Below, in pieces: positions 26,032 to 34,861 of a stretch of 64,000 bases of DNA. The stretch is from Haliea alexandrii (GTDB taxonomy: Bacteria > Pseudomonadota > Gammaproteobacteria > Pseudomonadales > Halieaceae): NCBI RefSeq assembly GCF_003719295.1, contig NZ_RFLW01000003.1:248001-312000 (forward strand). The letters run 5' to 3'. Position numbers and translations under genes: made by a program. Position 1 is the stretch's first letter. Each line of letters starts with the position of its first letter. The notes under the pieces are model-generated. The model had not been told where the DNA came from. It worked only from the letters and a program-made list of their open reading frames with translations, and made no database searches.

Positions 26032-26343
26032 ATGTCTACTTACTTGATTGCAAGCGGCTCCATCAAAGATGCTGAGAAATTTGCCGTCTACGGCGCTCAA
26101 GCCGCACCAACCTTCGCGCCCTATGGCGGCACACTGGTCCAGAAAGGCAAACTAAAAGCCACGCTCACGGGCACGCCCGGTAGCAGTATCACGGCCATAT
26201 TCGCATTTACAGACCCGGATGCCGCAATAGCCTGGCATGCCAGTGCTGCCTATCAGGCACTGCTCCCTTTGCGCGACGCGCCCTGCGAGATGTCTCTATC
26301 TGTCTACGCGGCGCCTGACCAGAAGGATATTTCCAGTGGCTAA
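26032..26343 (+). CDS. DUF1330 family small protein
   Basis: A 103-residue dimeric-alpha/beta-barrel type protein: MSTYLIASGSIKDAEKFAVYGAQAAPTFAPYGGTLV is the DUF1330 N-terminus (short strand, then Y..A.P....GG..L). The central AIFAFTDPDAAIAWHASAAYQALLPLR is the helix/strand that follows in this fold. Preceded by AAAGGAAATGAA, a good ribosome site. It ends eight bases into the following hydrolase gene. Function of the family is unknown; the fold is shared with monooxygenases and antibiotic biosynthesis monooxygenase-like proteins. Confidence 0.84.
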   Translation: MSTYLIASGSIKDAEKFAVYGAQAAPTFAPYGGTLVQKGKLKATLTGTPGSSITAIFAFTDPDAAIAWHASAAYQALLPLRDAPCEMSLSVYAAPDQKDISSG

Positions 26344-27610
26344 ATTTCTCATTCTGTTTTTCACGACACTCATCACGCTCATCGTCTGGAACGCGTCGAT
26401 ATTTCTTGCCGCCAGCGAGGGTTGGTTCAAATCACCTATTGTAGGGAAGGCCTCAGCTACATCCTTTCTCGATGCCGTAGAACGTACGGTGGCGCAAACT
26501 CACATTGGTAATTTCGCAATGATCCTGATTGAGGAGAATGAGGTGGCTGCAAGCTACTTCATGTCTTCCGGCGCGCCCGTTGATAAGTCCTCAGTCTTTC
26601 AAGTCGCGTCCCTCGGAAAGTGGCTCACGAGCTGGGGCGTTATGGTGCTCGTAGAGGACGGGCAGATCAGCCTCGACTTACCTGTCTCAAACTACCTCAA
26701 ACGCTGGCAGTTGCCGCCGAGCGAATTCGACAACTCTGCCATCACTGTACGCAACCTTCTGAGCCACACTGCCGGACTGGATGATGGTCTTGGCTACGAT
26801 GGCTTTGACAAGCCTGAGGATGTTCAGACTCTGGAAGCATCCCTAACCCGGGCCCTTGACGCTTCGTCCGGAAACACTGGAATCGTGAAACTTGGAGGCG
26901 AACCAGGATCCGGATGGAGCTATTCCGGAGGGGGCTATACGCTTCTCCAACTATTAATTGAAGACGTTTCTGGCATGCCGTTTAACGACTTCATGACAAC
27001 GCGCATCTTCGAGCCGCTCGGCATGGAGCAAACGACCTTCGATCATAAAATGGCCATAGAGAATGGGCTCGCTGAAAATTATGACCTGGCAGGACAGACC
27101 GAACCTTTTCGGTGGTATACCGCGCTTGCGGCCACATCGCTGTTCACATCAGCAGAGGATCTTTCCACCTTCATTACCGCGCAGATGGAGGAGGATGGGC
27201 AATCTGTCTTGTCAGACGACGCACTTCAGCTGATGCGGACGCCTCATGCCTCACAGATGGGTGCCGATATCTGGGGATTGGGATTGATGCTCTATGCTCC
27301 CAACAATGAGGCGGGATACATCATAGGCCATGACGGCAATAACGGCCCTGCCATCAACACAGTCGCTCGTTTCGACCCAGCCAATGGCAACGGAATCGTT
27401 ATCCTCTCGACTGGGAGCGACAGTCTGGCAACCCGAATGGCTGGGGAATGGGTCTTCTGGAAGACGGGCAATATCGACAGCCTTATGTTTATCATGGCCG
27501 TTGAGCGCATGCTTCTCTGGATGGCCATTGGCACGGGTCCAATCCTGATCGGCGGGCTGATCCTCGGATGGCGGTCGCGAAATGCTAGAGCAGGCTGTGC
27601 GCGCGCATGA
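26336..27610 (+). CDS. class C beta-lactamase-like serine hydrolase, membrane-anchored
   Basis: Start at GTG 26336 (AAGGA nine bases upstream), 424 residues. An N-terminal hydrophobic helix (LILFFTTLITLIVWNASIFLA) acts as signal anchor. The catalytic SxxK is S92-L-G-K95, and the second motif is Y196-S-G (WSYSGGGY; family YxN changed to YSG). Further conserved segments are LLSHTAGLDDG and GHDGNN (third box position). A second hydrophobic helix near the end (MLLWMAIGTGPILIGGLILGW) predicts a C-terminal membrane span. Such proteins are esterases/DD-peptidase relatives rather than antibiotic-resistance enzymes. Overlaps the DUF1330 gene by eight bases; last gene of the unit. Confidence 0.87.
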   Translation: MAKFLILFFTTLITLIVWNASIFLAASEGWFKSPIVGKASATSFLDAVERTVAQTHIGNFAMILIEENEVAASYFMSSGAPVDKSSVFQVASLGKWLTSWGVMVLVEDGQISLDLPVSNYLKRWQLPPSEFDNSAITVRNLLSHTAGLDDGLGYDGFDKPEDVQTLEASLTRALDASSGNTGIVKLGGEPGSGWSYSGGGYTLLQLLIEDVSGMPFNDFMTTRIFEPLGMEQTTFDHKMAIENGLAENYDLAGQTEPFRWYTALAATSLFTSAEDLSTFITAQMEEDGQSVLSDDALQLMRTPHASQMGADIWGLGLMLYAPNNEAGYIIGHDGNNGPAINTVARFDPANGNGIVILSTGSDSLATRMAGEWVFWKTGNIDSLMFIMAVERMLLWMAIGTGPILIGGLILGWRSRNARAGCARA

Positions 27611-27691
27611 CTGAAGAATCCCCGACCCTCCACATACTCTGCCAGACTGCGCGCCGCGCCCCGACCAAATGTCGATGCGCAACAGTGCCCG

Positions 27692-27706
27692 TCACTCCCA
27701 CTCGAT
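27692..27706. other. attachment-site core copy of the guaA 3' end (left island boundary)
   Basis: TCACTCCCACTCGAT here matches the guaA tail at 39746-39760 (TCATTCCCACTCAAT) at 13 of 15 bases in the same orientation. On the minus strand this copy still reads Ile-Glu-Trp-Glu-stop, the exact GuaA C-terminus, with only synonymous changes. The 3' end of guaA is a known target for genomic-island integrases. The copy marks the far end of an element about 12 kb long. Confidence 0.65.
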
Positions 27707-27764
27707 TATAAATAAGACTTTTTTCTCTCTTACTATCAAAGGCTTATTTTCCTGTAAATCGACA

Positions 27765-27784
27765 ATACCATGAAAAATACCATG
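27765..27784 (+). repeat. ATACCATG direct repeats at the left island end
   Basis: ATACCATG occurs at 27765-27772 and 27777-27784. The same octamer recurs near the guaA end (39466-39473, 39534-39541 and inverted at 39561-39568). Repeated short motifs flanking an attachment core are typical arm-type binding sites of tyrosine integrases. Confidence 0.5.
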
Positions 27785-27838
27785 CTCAGAAATTTCTTGA
27801 ATATATTCCTCTGGATGTTCTGCTAAACCCTTTGGGTA

Positions 27839-27974
27839 CGAGGGATTCGAACCCTGAGCTATGCCATTTTCCGCCTCGCAATGCCTCCTAATGCCCTTTA
27901 AATCAGAGAGTTAAAAAATGTGCCTGGCATTTGAGGGCATCTAAAGGCGTGAAGGTGGTCCCATGGTGGTCCCA
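27839..27974 (+). repeat. 136-bp direct repeat, copy 1 (tRNA T-arm/integrase arm module)
   Basis: Ungapped alignment with 38479-38614 gives about 83% identity by eye over 136 bases. Each copy starts with a tRNA T-arm-like segment (on the minus strand AGGGTTCGAATCCCT here), followed by an inverted-repeat region and ends in doubled GGTCCCA motifs (GGTGGTCCCATGGTGGTCCCA in two halves). It looks like half of an integrase recognition site. No integrase gene is seen beside it. Confidence 0.65.
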
Positions 27975-28511
27975 AGAATGTCCAATCCGAATTCCAGGGA
28001 AGCGCTCAATCGTCATTCTATTAAATCATTCACGCCCCCTCTCGCTGACCACAATATTGGTAGTGTTGCGCTGACTCTGCTTTCCGACAGCAACCGATTA
28101 GGACTGCGAAGACGCAAGGAAGAGACGCACGCAGGAACACACCCAGCAGATCTGATCTCCAACAGCAGTTTTACTGCACGCCTTGGACGTGGCATTACTC
28201 AAGCTACTGCCCCAATCTGGTTCGTTCCGCACCATGGGGACCCAAGGCGGAACCACCATGTTGGCACAAGGCAGCGATGGCCTCAGCAAACACTGCCTAC
28301 GAGCGCCATCAACCAGAGCAGGTCTCCCCGCATTGCTGAGCGACTAAAGTGATTAAACAGGGCCACGTAACCTTCACCTTGTGAAATGAATAGCTGTTCT
28401 ATAGTGGTATTTGCTTTGTAAGGCAAAGCACCCTGGTTTTTACCGTCAAACAACACTCTTTGACTTTCAATAGTGCCGATTTATTGAACCTGCTTGCTTG
28501 TAAAAATCAGA
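27975..28511. other. gene-poor stretch between repeat copy 1 and the hydrolase
   Basis: Frames of up to 129 codons exist on both strands but none carries a motif I know, a convincing ribosome site or a signal peptide. The region probably holds decayed mobile-element sequence. Near its end an 8-base inverted repeat (ACCTGCTT 28488-28495 / AAGCAGGT 28515-28522) straddles the hydrolase stop. Without a U-tract it is only a weak terminator candidate. Confidence 0.4.
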
Positions 28512-29480
28512 TTAAAGCAGGTGTTGGATAAACCAATTCATGGCTTCCTTGCGTGCGGAACTCAGGTTGTCACCTGTGTACATATCATAATGCCCGCCGG
28601 GAAAGGTGATATAACGCGAAGGCAGACGGTCTTTAATGGCATTGTACATCTGCTCTCCGTTATAGGCCGGGTCGTAGAGTGTCTCTCCCTCGGCTTCTAT
28701 GATCAGGGTGGGTGCAGTGAGTCGATCAAGGCTGGCCAGCGGATTAAAGTGCTTTAGCGCAACCCAATCAGGGTAGCCTTTGAGTTTTGCATCGCTATTT
28801 CCTTCTGGCCGCGGGTAAGGCGGAATATCGCCTCGCGCGGCCCTGGTTTCGGCCAGCCTCATCAGCCCAGAGGGTAAGTCCCTCAGGTTATAGGCATAGT
28901 TGACCGGCCCCATTTGGTTGACATAGGCCTTGATACGATCGTCACTTGTGGCGGTGACCAATGCCAATGCCCCACCCATGGACGTCCCAAATAAACCCAG
29001 ACTGTCGGGCACAACCTGTGGTTCACCACCAAGGTAATGCAGCGCTGCGCGCACGTCTGCCGACATTGAGAAAGGGTTCACTACCTTGCGTATGTGAACG
29101 GCTCTCACCTCGCCTTCAACCGCTTCTTCGGCAGGGGCCAACTTCGCGGAAGCCATCAAGGGCCCGTCACTTTCGCCCCAACTTTTGAAATCAAAGGCCA
29201 GCACAATAAACCCGGCTGCTGCGAAATGGACGGCATAATTCTTCCCCACATTCGCTTTACTGCCACCCCAGCCCGGAACCAGCAGGATGCCGGGCAGCTT
29301 CTGATCTGCTGCCATATTGCCAGGCTTGTAAATATCTCCAGCCAGGCGGACGCCCTGGCTCCAGATTACTACAGCCTCACGATCAACCCCTGCAGTCTCC
29401 CCGGCGAAAGTGATCAGCGAAAGCCCACTGCTTGCTAACACCAGCATGCTGAGCAGGTAGTATCCCGCGCGTGCTCTCAT
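28512..29480 (-). CDS. secreted alpha/beta hydrolase (dienelactone-hydrolase/peptidase-like)
   Basis: A 322-residue exported hydrolase. Signal peptide about 1-28 (LSMLVLASSGLSLITFAGETA). The fold is evident from LPGILLVPGWGGSKANVGKNYA, the nucleophile elbow GTSMGG with Ser167, the acid region LTAPTLIIEAEGETLYD, and the histidine in FPGGHYDMY near residue 298. It follows the TonB receptor with a 27-base gap and probably shares its promoter. That places a periplasmic ester- or amide-splitting step right after import. The substrate class cannot be decided from the sequence. Confidence 0.85.
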   Translation of the reverse strand: MRARAGYYLLSMLVLASSGLSLITFAGETAGVDREAVVIWSQGVRLAGDIYKPGNMAADQKLPGILLVPGWGGSKANVGKNYAVHFAAAGFIVLAFDFKSWGESDGPLMASAKLAPAEEAVEGEVRAVHIRKVVNPFSMSADVRAALHYLGGEPQVVPDSLGLFGTSMGGALALVTATSDDRIKAYVNQMGPVNYAYNLRDLPSGLMRLAETRAARGDIPPYPRPEGNSDAKLKGYPDWVALKHFNPLASLDRLTAPTLIIEAEGETLYDPAYNGEQMYNAIKDRLPSRYITFPGGHYDMYTGDNLSSARKEAMNWFIQHLL

Positions 29481-29507
29481 GGCAGTGCCCTGGTGTCTTC
29501 CACGCGT

Positions 29508-31943
29508 CTAGAAGTTGTAAGTCAACCTGAGCCCATAGGTACGCGGCGCTGTCAGGCTGTAAGCAGTGGTGTCATTGATGGTGCTAGGGCGCTCTTTAAA
29601 GAAGACTTCGCGGTCGTCGCCGATATTTTTGACATAGGCCGTGACTTCCCAGGTCAGGTCAGTTGAACCGGCAGTGAGTCGCGCGTCCCAGCGATCGTAA
29701 CTGTCGAGCAGATCATAATCATCGTTGTTAAACACCGAGGTGTATTGCTCGTCGGTAAACATGTAGCTGGTGGTAGCCGTCCAGTCCAGTGACAGCATTT
29801 CCCAGTTATAAATCAGGTTGGCAGAGAAACTGGTTTCCGGTGCCAAAGGGAAGCTGTTGCCAGAAAGGTCCTGTGTGCCGGTGCACAGCGGGTCCAGACC
29901 GTTACCCTCCCTGAGTGGACCGAGGCTGCAGGCGTTGTTGTCTACCGACTCGAAATCCTTGTACTCAGTGTCGTTATAAGACGCTGCCATACTGAAGGTC
30001 AGGCCCTCAGTGAGAAGCGCAATCAGTTCCGCCTCTAGCCCCCATGCCTCGGCTTCTTCAGCGTTTTCATAAACAGTAAGAGGGACGCCTTCGATGATAT
30101 CCGACTTGAGTACCTGCAGATCGCTGTAGTCGTAGAAGTAAGCAGCGGTTGTCAGGTTCAGGCGCTGATCCCAAAAGCTACCCTTGTAGCCAATTTCAAA
30201 GGACAGCAGATCCTCGGGGTCTACAGAACCGACCTCGTCACCACCAGTGGGAGTCATCAGGTTAAATCCACCTGAACGATACCCCGTTGCGGCAAATCCA
30301 TAGACAAAGTGATCGTCATTGAAGAAGTGGTCCAGCCCAATGCGCCAAGTCACTTTGTTCCAGTCATCCTTGATATCCCGATAAACCGTTGGATCGTCCG
30401 GGTCTCCTACCCATTGCACGAAATAATTGTCACTGGCATCTTTTTCATCGTAGGTATAGCGCAGCCCCACGGTCAGCACCGTGTCCTGGGTGAGATCCCA
30501 GTTCACCTGGCCATAAGCCGCGTAGGAGGTGGTATCGACGGTGGCGGCACCGTTAAACAGGTAGCCATTCTCCACATCGACCGGCACCGGCCCGCCACCT
30601 ACAAAGTTTGCCAGCACTGCATAGGTCTCCCGCAACTCCTGGTTATGCTCGATAAACGCAAGTGCCTGATCTTCTTCACTTTCGTAGTAATAGAGGCCAC
30701 CAATAAAGTTTATAGCGCCACCAAGATCGCTAATGAACTGCAGTTCATGGGAGGTGAACCTCGCGTCCTGGGAAAACGGGCGAGTGGTATCGGCGGGTGT
30801 CAATGTGTAACCCGTGAGCGCAGATATGGGTAGGCCGGGCGTCAGAAACAACTGACTCCAGTCGAGACCGGAATCCTGGGCACGGATCAGGTCTGCGTCG
30901 TAATCAGACGCGTATTCGAATTTGGAATAACCGAAGGTGTACTTCAGCGCGAAACTGTCAGCATCGTAGTCGCTGATGAAAATAGCGGTATCACGCTCAT
31001 TATCAACGAAGGGCTTACGATCGATTGAAACATCCTTATCATCTCGCAGGGCGGGGTTGTCCCGCGCCATCCCCTGCAGGGTGTTAACAAAACTTTCGCC
31101 CGGAAAAAAGCCGCCAAAGTTCAACTGGGCTCCGGTGTCCACATCGTTTACAGGCTGAATAAAGTCAGTCGAGAACGCATCAAGCACATAGGGGTTTTCT
31201 GGCGTGGTACTGCCATCGCGAGTAAAGACCTTTAAAGAGTTACTCCAGCCCTCAGTGGTGTCGTGGTTGAACGCGATAGTGCCGTAGGTACTCTCCGCCA
31301 GATCGTAATCCCGACCACTGTCTACATCCTCCTGAAACCCCTCTTTGCGTTCAATTTGCGACAGAGCGGCGAGCACGGATAACTTGTCGGTGACAGGCCC
31401 GCTAACAATACCCTGGAGAATATAGGAGTCGTAATTGCCGAGTTCCGCAACGACTTTACCTTCCCACGCTTGCGTCGGCTGTTTGCTGATAAAGTTGATT
31501 GCGCCGCCGATGGAGTTGCGCCCGTAGAGCGTGCCCTGTGGGCCGCGCAGCACTTCAATACGGTCGATATCGAGGAAGTTCGAGTAGCTGAACACATCAC
31601 TTTCCGTGTTGTACACGCCATCCCAATAGAGCCCGACACCCGGGTCAGATCCCAATGCAACGGTTGCGCGCCCGACTCCACGGATGCTGATACGGCTGGG
31701 GGCGACGGTGAGAGAGGGTGTGCGCACCGCAATATCCTGGGCATTCTCGATGCCCAACTGATCGCGCATTTCGGCATCAAACGCGGTGACCGCTGTGGCG
31801 GTTTCCATGAGGTTGGATTCCACTCGGTTGGCCACGACGACTATTTCTTCCAGCACCATTTGCGCACTGGCGGTAGACGCGGTCAAACCCACCCCTGCGG
31901 CCGCCAATGCTCGTACCAATATTTTCTTGCGGTTAAAACTCAT
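29508..31943 (-). CDS. TonB-dependent receptor of the island
   Basis: An 811-residue outer-membrane receptor. Signal peptide about 1-27 (..STASA/QM), TonB box MVLEEIVVVANRV, and plug motifs IRGVGRATVALGSDPGVGLYWDGVY and VLRGPQGTLYGRNSIGGAINFISKQP, the type often found in marine Sphingomonas/Haliea-like degraders. The C-terminal strand is APRTYGLRLTYNF with terminal Phe. It heads a two-gene unit with the secreted hydrolase. About 220 bases upstream is a perfect TGTCAC-N4-GTGACA site for the Crp/Fnr-type regulator encoded at 36976. Confidence 0.9.
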   Translation of the reverse strand: MSFNRKKILVRALAAAGVGLTASTASAQMVLEEIVVVANRVESNLMETATAVTAFDAEMRDQLGIENAQDIAVRTPSLTVAPSRISIRGVGRATVALGSDPGVGLYWDGVYNTESDVFSYSNFLDIDRIEVLRGPQGTLYGRNSIGGAINFISKQPTQAWEGKVVAELGNYDSYILQGIVSGPVTDKLSVLAALSQIERKEGFQEDVDSGRDYDLAESTYGTIAFNHDTTEGWSNSLKVFTRDGSTTPENPYVLDAFSTDFIQPVNDVDTGAQLNFGGFFPGESFVNTLQGMARDNPALRDDKDVSIDRKPFVDNERDTAIFISDYDADSFALKYTFGYSKFEYASDYDADLIRAQDSGLDWSQLFLTPGLPISALTGYTLTPADTTRPFSQDARFTSHELQFISDLGGAINFIGGLYYYESEEDQALAFIEHNQELRETYAVLANFVGGGPVPVDVENGYLFNGAATVDTTSYAAYGQVNWDLTQDTVLTVGLRYTYDEKDASDNYFVQWVGDPDDPTVYRDIKDDWNKVTWRIGLDHFFNDDHFVYGFAATGYRSGGFNLMTPTGGDEVGSVDPEDLLSFEIGYKGSFWDQRLNLTTAAYFYDYSDLQVLKSDIIEGVPLTVYENAEEAEAWGLEAELIALLTEGLTFSMAASYNDTEYKDFESVDNNACSLGPLREGNGLDPLCTGTQDLSGNSFPLAPETSFSANLIYNWEMLSLDWTATTSYMFTDEQYTSVFNNDDYDLLDSYDRWDARLTAGSTDLTWEVTAYVKNIGDDREVFFKERPSTINDTTAYSLTAPRTYGLRLTYNF

Positions 31944-32160
31944 GAGAACCCCTCATACTGATTATTTATTAGCGCGGACATCCCTTGCGCGTATAGCCGT
32001 CAACAAGTGGAGGACCAAAGGCTTCCTGGATAGCTATCGCGGGTATGTACTTGCCGGTGTTTACGCATTTCATCGCCAATCACTTATTTATACTTAAGCG
32101 CAATCTGGCGATGTGGCACTTCGGATACAGTCAATGTAAACGCAAAAAGAAACAGCGCAC

Positions 32161-32176
32161 TGTCACACAGGTGACA
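32161..32176 (-). promoter_or_regulatory. Crp/Fnr-type operator upstream of the island TonB receptor
   Basis: TGTCACACAGGTGACA is a perfect 6-base dyad with a 4-base spacer, i.e. TGTCA-N6-TGACA, the Crp/Fnr spacing. A -10-like TACATT lies on the minus strand at 32138-32133, placing the operator centre about 42 bases upstream of the predicted start, the class II activator position. It is nearly identical to the site at 36958-36973. Confidence 0.65.
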
Positions 32177-32274
32177 GGGGGTGGCAGATTCGTGAATCTC
32201 TTGATTTGCTCCCCAGGTGGAGCGATTGTAGAGCGTAATTGAGTCGGTCATCCTGTCCGGACGAGGTCGCCCTT

Positions 32275-33261
32275 TTACCGCAGGTCGGTGTCGCCGGAGA
32301 AAAACGCCCAGATGACCTCTGCGGTTGTGAACTCGTGGCTGGTTCTACCCAGTATTCGTGGCAACCGGTATTTTTCGTTCGGCACCGAGTGGCCTCCCCC
32401 TTTCACGGTGATTAGCCCGACCGACACACCAGTAGGTGAGGACCACTTGGCGCTGGTGATGGTGGTGCCGTCATCCGGCGCCCGGTCATCCCAGGCCTGC
32501 TGCTGTGCGGCCCCACTGTAGCCCGCTAATGCCGCCCAGTAGCGCGCGGTATCAAAACTCGACAGGACATGCCCGCGACTGGTCTCGCCGAACACATCAA
32601 CCAGGCCTCCTGCATACGGATTGACGGGGTCCTCTGTGCCATTGATGATCAGTGTCGCGACCGCCTTGCCAGACGGCTCACAGTCCATGTTGTCCGGCAC
32701 AGGCAGATTGGCCGCGATGGGCGCAATGCCAGCAATCAAATCAGGCGCCTCCAGCGCGAGACGGAAGGCCATATGCCCGCCGTTGGAGAGCCCTGTCGCG
32801 TAGACATGGCGCGGGTCGGCGTTGTAGCGCTCTTCGAGCACCGCGACCAGGGCGCGGAAGAAACCCACGTCATCAATATTTTCAAGGTTAGCGCTGTATG
32901 AGGCGCCGCCCCGGCAATCATTCCAGTGGTTCTCATAACCATCTGCATAGACAATCACCAGACCCTCACGGTCAGCCAGCAGTTCAAACGCGCGATAGCT
33001 GGCTTTGCGCATCTGGGTGGCACTGCCCATGGACCCATGCAAAACGAAAAGCACCGGCGGCTGACCCGCCAGGGAAGATGGCGCATACGTTTGCCACGTC
33101 CGCACCTTGCCCCGGTGCTCCAGCGACCCGTGTTCCAGACGCCCCTCAGGTTCAGGCCCTTGGTATGCAGGAGAAGAGAACAACCACCAGGCCCCGGCCG
33201 CGACAACCGCAGCAGCGAGCAAGACAAGCCCGGCCAATAGTTTTAACAGTTTTTTTCGCAC
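32275..33261 (-). CDS. PHB-depolymerase/feruloyl-esterase-like (LpqC family) hydrolase, membrane-anchored
   Basis: Start taken at GTG 33261 (VRKKLLKLLAG, 328 residues), because upstream codons overlap the symporter and lack family similarity; an ATG at 33312 is an alternative. An N-terminal hydrophobic helix (LLAGLVLLAAAVVAAGAWWLF) serves as anchor or signal. Esterase family 1 motifs are VLFVLHGSMGSATQM, the nucleophile Ser159 in GLSNGG, Asp211 in NGTEDPVNPY, and His in KGGGHSVPN. This family includes secreted polyhydroxyalkanoate depolymerases, feruloyl and acetylxylan esterases. Last gene of the ADC-HAD-symporter-esterase unit, following the symporter by about 125 bases. Confidence 0.83.
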   Translation of the reverse strand: MRKKLLKLLAGLVLLAAAVVAAGAWWLFSSPAYQGPEPEGRLEHGSLEHRGKVRTWQTYAPSSLAGQPPVLFVLHGSMGSATQMRKASYRAFELLADREGLVIVYADGYENHWNDCRGGASYSANLENIDDVGFFRALVAVLEERYNADPRHVYATGLSNGGHMAFRLALEAPDLIAGIAPIAANLPVPDNMDCEPSGKAVATLIINGTEDPVNPYAGGLVDVFGETSRGHVLSSFDTARYWAALAGYSGAAQQQAWDDRAPDDGTTITSAKWSSPTGVSVGLITVKGGGHSVPNEKYRLPRILGRTSHEFTTAEVIWAFFSGDTDLR

Positions 33262-33388
33262 AGCACTCAACCTGCCCTTTTCTTTATCTTGACGCCCGAC
33301 GGGTGCGAACATATCGCTGAAGGTCTGCAACCGCGCCAAAATCGCCTGCACACAACAACCCATACAAAAAGTTGCAAGACAGCCTGGC

Positions 33389-34861
33389 TTAGCCGCTCTT
33401 ACCCGCGGCAATGCCCGCCATAATCTCCTGATGACGCCGCCCGGTCATCGGGTAACGATTGGAAACCAGCACCGTGGCGACAAAGAGTATCAGCATCACC
33501 GGGCCAGAGAATACCGCAAGGCTGAGTACAGCCTCCTGTGACACCGTGTCTGGCGTGGCACTGCGAGGGAAGCGAATAATGTCCAGGCCCACGCCGGCAA
33601 AGAAACTGCCCAGCCCGTAGCTGGCCTTGGTGGCAAACGAGCGTGCGGCAAAAAACAGCCCTTCTTCGCGCTTGCCGCTGTCCAGCTCATGCTCGTCGAT
33701 ACTGTCTGAAAGCATGGAGTCCAGGAGAATGATATAAGCGATGAAAAACACCTGTGAGACGCCATTGACGACAAAAATCAACAGGAACTTGGTGGTCGTG
33801 CTCATCAGCGGAAGCAAGCCGCCAAAGTAGAGAATCTGTGGCGAGAAGGCGAAGACGCCCCCGGTAATCGCACAGATCGCCAACGCCTTTTTCTTGTCGA
33901 ACCGGCGCGACAGCGACTGTGCCACCAGCGAGGCAAAGATAATACCTACCAGCACAGAACTCGCCAGGCCCGCCAGGTGTTCGGGCTGGAACTCGAAGAC
34001 ATAAGTCGCCACATACACCAACAGTGTCTGGGTGACGCCGGCGAGCGTGCTGAAAATCAGCACCGAGGCGAACAGGATGCGAAAGGAATGCTGTTTCAAT
34101 GTGCTGAATACGTCCAGCAGCGCCAGCAGTGGCGTGCGGTCTGATGCCATTGTTACCGGCTTGCTCAGATAAGGAATCGATTTACGCGTCCCAAAGACTG
34201 ACAAAAGCATCGCTACCGTACCCAGTACTCCGCAAAACAGGCCGAAGGCTGGATAGCTGGCAGGGTTGAGCATACCGTTTGCGAAGCTCTCAGAGGGGGG
34301 AAAAAAAACCGCAAAGCCAATAACGCTGGTTACCAGAATACCGGCGTAGGTAAAAAACACGCGGTAACCGATCAACGAAGTGCGCCCATGATAGTCCGTG
34401 GCCAGTTCAGCCCCCAGGGACAGGTGGGGAACGAAGAACAGCGTCAACATAAGCCTCACCGCGATGGCGCCGCCCAACATCCAGCTGAACAGCCCCATCT
34501 CTCCCAGCGCACCCGGCGGATTGAACAGCATCGCCATGGCCAGGCCAAAGGGTATCGCGCCGGCGAGCATGAAAGGGTGCCGCCTGCCCCAGCGCGAGCG
34601 GAAGCGGTCGGATACCTGCCCCACCATCGGATCTGTGATGGCGTCGACCATCAGCGCCAGCAATGCGGCCAGGCCGGCCAGGCTCCCCGGCAGACCCAGC
34701 ACCTGGTTGTAGTAAAAGAAAAGAAATGTGCTGAAGGCGGATTGTTTAATCCCGTCCGAGAGCTGACCTACGCCATAGTAGAGGCGAACACGCAGAGGAA
34801 TTTCCGCTGCCTTGCCGATGCGCGAGCGCAACGCATCGTTTTTACCCGGTTGAGAGCTCAT
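33389..34861 (-). CDS. GPH-family (MelB-like) cation symporter
   Basis: A 490-residue inner-membrane transporter with twelve predicted helices. It has the GPH/MelB N-terminal look (RLYYGVGQLSDGIKQSAFSTFLFFYYNQVLGLPGSLAGLAALLALMVDAITDPMVGQVSDRFRSRWGRRHPFML), where the conserved Asp residues of helix II (D-AITDPMVG-..D) bind the coupling cation. The start ATG overlaps the stop of the dehydrogenase gene (ATGA), so it is translationally coupled. GPH members carry glycosides, hexuronides and, in some branches, steroid-like or sulfonated compounds, so substrate remains open. Likely brings the product of the periplasmic hydrolases into the cell. Confidence 0.88.
   Translation of the reverse strand: MSSQPGKNDALRSRIGKAAEIPLRVRLYYGVGQLSDGIKQSAFSTFLFFYYNQVLGLPGSLAGLAALLALMVDAITDPMVGQVSDRFRSRWGRRHPFMLAGAIPFGLAMAMLFNPPGALGEMGLFSWMLGGAIAVRLMLTLFFVPHLSLGAELATDYHGRTSLIGYRVFFTYAGILVTSVIGFAVFFPPSESFANGMLNPASYPAFGLFCGVLGTVAMLLSVFGTRKSIPYLSKPVTMASDRTPLLALLDVFSTLKQHSFRILFASVLIFSTLAGVTQTLLVYVATYVFEFQPEHLAGLASSVLVGIIFASLVAQSLSRRFDKKKALAICAITGGVFAFSPQILYFGGLLPLMSTTTKFLLIFVVNGVSQVFFIAYIILLDSMLSDSIDEHELDSGKREEGLFFAARSFATKASYGLGSFFAGVGLDIIRFPRSATPDTVSQEAVLSLAVFSGPVMLILFVATVLVSNRYPMTGRRHQEIMAGIAAGKSG

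Noticed and set aside
27963-28352. Open frame of 129 codons right after repeat copy 1 as a possible cargo or excisionase gene
   Set aside because: No HTH or known motif, no Shine-Dalgarno, and composition fits random sequence; overlapping frames exist on the other strand.
28488-28522. Inverted repeat around the hydrolase stop as a rho-independent terminator
   Set aside because: The loop is 19 bases and no U-tract follows on the transcribed strand.
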